From JBCDBD01 sp039184335 (GTDB lineage Bacteria; Bacteroidota; Bacteroidia; Flavobacteriales; Flavobacteriaceae): a stretch of 64,000 nt of DNA. Made by a program: the position numbers and the translations under genes. The number at the start of each line of letters is the position of its first letter. The stretch's first letter is position 1. The DNA lies in contig JBCDBD010000008.1 of the NCBI GenBank assembly GCA_039184335.1, forward strand, positions 46,090 through 110,089, written 5' to 3'. Positions 62,528-64,000 of this stretch are shown in pieces. The notes below the pieces were generated by a model, which was not told where the DNA came from, searched no databases, and was given only the letters and a program-made list of their open reading frames with translations.

Positions 62528-63673
62528 TTACTTTTTTATTCGGGTTCCTTCTTTAATGATATTGAACCACCAGCCATCTTTTTCTAGTACAGACGTTAGG
62601 CTTTTTACTTCCCCAGTTGATTCGACATGAAATTCTAGGTGATTACTAATGGTCAACCCTCTAATATCAAATTTTGTTTTAGATAGTGGTGTTAGCTCAA
62701 ATAAAAAAGCCCCTTCCTTTCTTGCATACAACTTACCGGATTGTAATACTATTTCTATGTTGCGATTATCGATTAATTCATACACACCAACATAAGATGA
62801 TAATTCCTCATTTGTTAAAGTATACGCTTCGTCAGAATCCACCTCCACAGTTTGCATAATTAGATATCTTAAAGAAGGGAGGTGAGTGTCATATGCCTGC
62901 AAGTTTTTAACAAGAGTTTCTATTTGTGTATCAGTAGTTATACTTTCGACATCCATTCCCATTTTGTGAAGCTCAATTACTCGATTAGTAAATGCTACAT
63001 GAATTTGTCTCATTTTAATAAGGTCATTTCTGTTGTATAAATATTTTTCTTTGTCTTTAGAAGTGTTTCCGGTAACAATAATTGTATGATCATTAGAAAT
63101 AGAAAGTGCCTTGTCAATTCCTTTTAAATAACCATCAATTCCATTTGGGCCAGTATATGCTAACCAATCACCTCTGAATCCGTCACTCATAAATAGGACG
63201 TTACTCTTTTCTAAATAGATATCAATATGATCCAGAGTGTGAGAAGGGGTATGATATGCCGTTACGGTTTCATTTCCTATCGGTATGGAAATACTACGCT
63301 CAAATAGAATATCCGTAAATGCAGGAGAATATTTTAAATTTTGGTGGGAAAAAATAGTTGCTCCACGATCATGAAAATATTTATTGGCATGATGATTATA
63401 TGGGTCGTGATCACTATTAATGATATATTTAACAGGCTTATCAGTTATCTTTCTTATTTCTTTTTCAAGGTTCTCCACACTATTTCTCATAAGGGTACTA
63501 ATGAGAAGGACACCATCCTTTCCAATTACGACACCTAAATTACCATTATTATCTGCCTCCCATATTTCTGTAAATATGTAAACATCTTCATTAATTTTTT
63601 TAATCAAATAGTCATTTTGAGTAAAAACGTTAGTTGTGAGTAATATTGCAAAAATTATTATGCTGTATTTCAT
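62528..63673 (-). CDS. Exported MBL-fold protein with degenerate metal site
   Basis: A 381-residue protein with a signal peptide (1-19, ending VFTQ) and an MBL fold of about 250 residues, then a C-terminal DUF3471-like beta domain (LSSYVGVYELIDNRNIEIVLQSGKLYARKEG). The canonical HxHxDH ligand block appears as NSDHDPYNHHAN (86-97), placing D88, D90, Y92 and N93 at ligand positions. The HTPSHT and MSDGF motifs persist, but the last His loop is VTGN. Metal binding is probably lost or rearranged. Confidence 0.8.
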   Translation of the reverse strand: MKYSIIIFAILLTTNVFTQNDYLIKKINEDVYIFTEIWEADNNGNLGVVIGKDGVLLISTLMRNSVENLEKEIRKITDKPVKYIINSDHDPYNHHANKYFHDRGATIFSHQNLKYSPAFTDILFERSISIPIGNETVTAYHTPSHTLDHIDIYLEKSNVLFMSDGFRGDWLAYTGPNGIDGYLKGIDKALSISNDHTIIVTGNTSKDKEKYLYNRNDLIKMRQIHVAFTNRVIELHKMGMDVESITTDTQIETLVKNLQAYDTHLPSLRYLIMQTVEVDSDEAYTLTNEELSSYVGVYELIDNRNIEIVLQSGKLYARKEGAFLFELTPLSKTKFDIRGLTISNHLEFHVESTGEVKSLTSVLEKDGWWFNIIKEGTRIKK

Positions 63674-64000
63674 TTTTATTTCTTGATTAACTTTATTTGA
63701 TAAGTTTCTGAGTTGCTTGTTGCCAACGTCGGGCTAAACGTAGTTACGTTCAGCACGGATCGTATTTAAATTCATTTAAATATAGTGAAGTGCGGGTGAA
63801 CGTGGCCAAATTACTTTTAGCCTATTGATGGCGTACGTTGTATTTCTATACGTACTGCGGCTAAAGCTGGTTAATTAGGACTTCGTTCCGCAATTAAAGT
63901 GATTTGGTTTAGCCCGACGATGGAGTACATTCCCCGTGGGGCGGGGCTTTGCATTTTTTTGCAAAGTATAGCGACACGGGTCAGCTTTAGCTGAATGTAC
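63674..64000. repeat. Long nested palindrome at the window edge
   Basis: 327 bp with no gene. A 17-bp inverted repeat with one mismatch (63724-63740 and 63907-63923, core CGTCGGGCTAAAC) encloses smaller hairpins such as GTACGT/ACGTAC near 63833-63855. It also contains a second copy of the CTAAACGTAGTT...AAATATAG motif (63735-63802) and a third, partial one near 63963. The minus-strand gene promoter must lie at its left. Confidence 0.55.

Overview
The window is chromosomal DNA from a member of the Flavobacteriaceae (Bacteroidota). This rests on the gliding genes gldB and gldC, promoter elements of the Bacteroidota type (TAnnTTTG), a dcw cluster whose FtsZ has a long C-terminal tail, and many proteins of recognisably flavobacterial type. 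I cannot name the genus from sequence alone.

Layout. Positions 1-18,060 hold mixed housekeeping genes: a DOMON protein, a polyprenyl diphosphate synthase, an ECF sigma factor followed by two envelope proteins, dnaG, a NarL-type regulator, nadE, gldB-gldC, a DUF3307 protein, a class III adenylate cyclase interrupted by one in-frame TGA, an sthA-like transhydrogenase, a membrane protein that looks like a STING-domain protein, pirin, an AraC regulator, engB and an alpha/beta hydrolase. Positions 18,243-33,740 are a complete co-directional dcw cluster (mraZ-rsmH-ftsL-ftsI-murE-mraY-murD-ftsW-murG-murC-ftsQ-ftsA-ftsZ). It begins with a textbook MraZ operator and ends at a terminator. yqeY and a tRNA-Arg(TCG) follow.

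The 3' end of the tRNA-Arg is the left boundary of an integrated mobilizable element of about 15.07 kb (34,297-49,364). It is delimited by a 16-bp direct repeat of the tRNA 3' end and carries an IntDOT-like tyrosine integrase, MobA/MobB-type mobilization genes, a RadC-like protein and an SSB. It has no conjugation apparatus, so it would need a helper. Its AT-rich cargo is the most novel part of the window. A TPR histidine kinase, a response regulator and a lipoprotein lie on the minus strand. They face a seven-gene plus-strand operon (39,448-45,893) that encodes an HTH/TPR protein, a protein of unknown type, a four-TM protein, a P-loop GTPase with NKxD, a single-TM protein ending in a peptidoglycan-binding-like motif, a zinc-ribbon/TM/double-NTF2-like protein and another membrane protein. 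The 350-bp divergent region between them is full of inverted repeats and has three phased GGACAnnTTG repeats. I read this as a candidate undescribed envelope-linked GTPase system with its own two-component control.

Right of the element are a decayed ArsR gene, a frameshifted ACT-domain gene, osmC, an acyltransferase and a GH3 beta-glucosidase. From 55,342 to the end, every recognisable gene is on the minus strand, loosely spaced and separated by palindromic or repeated intergenic motifs. These genes are a lipoprotein, two MBL-fold proteins (one with a degenerate metal site), a MarR-GNAT fusion, a DUF1579-like protein, gene remnants, and a DUF4157 protein of the contractile-injection-effector type with a small downstream partner. 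The arrangement resembles a cassette-like accessory region.
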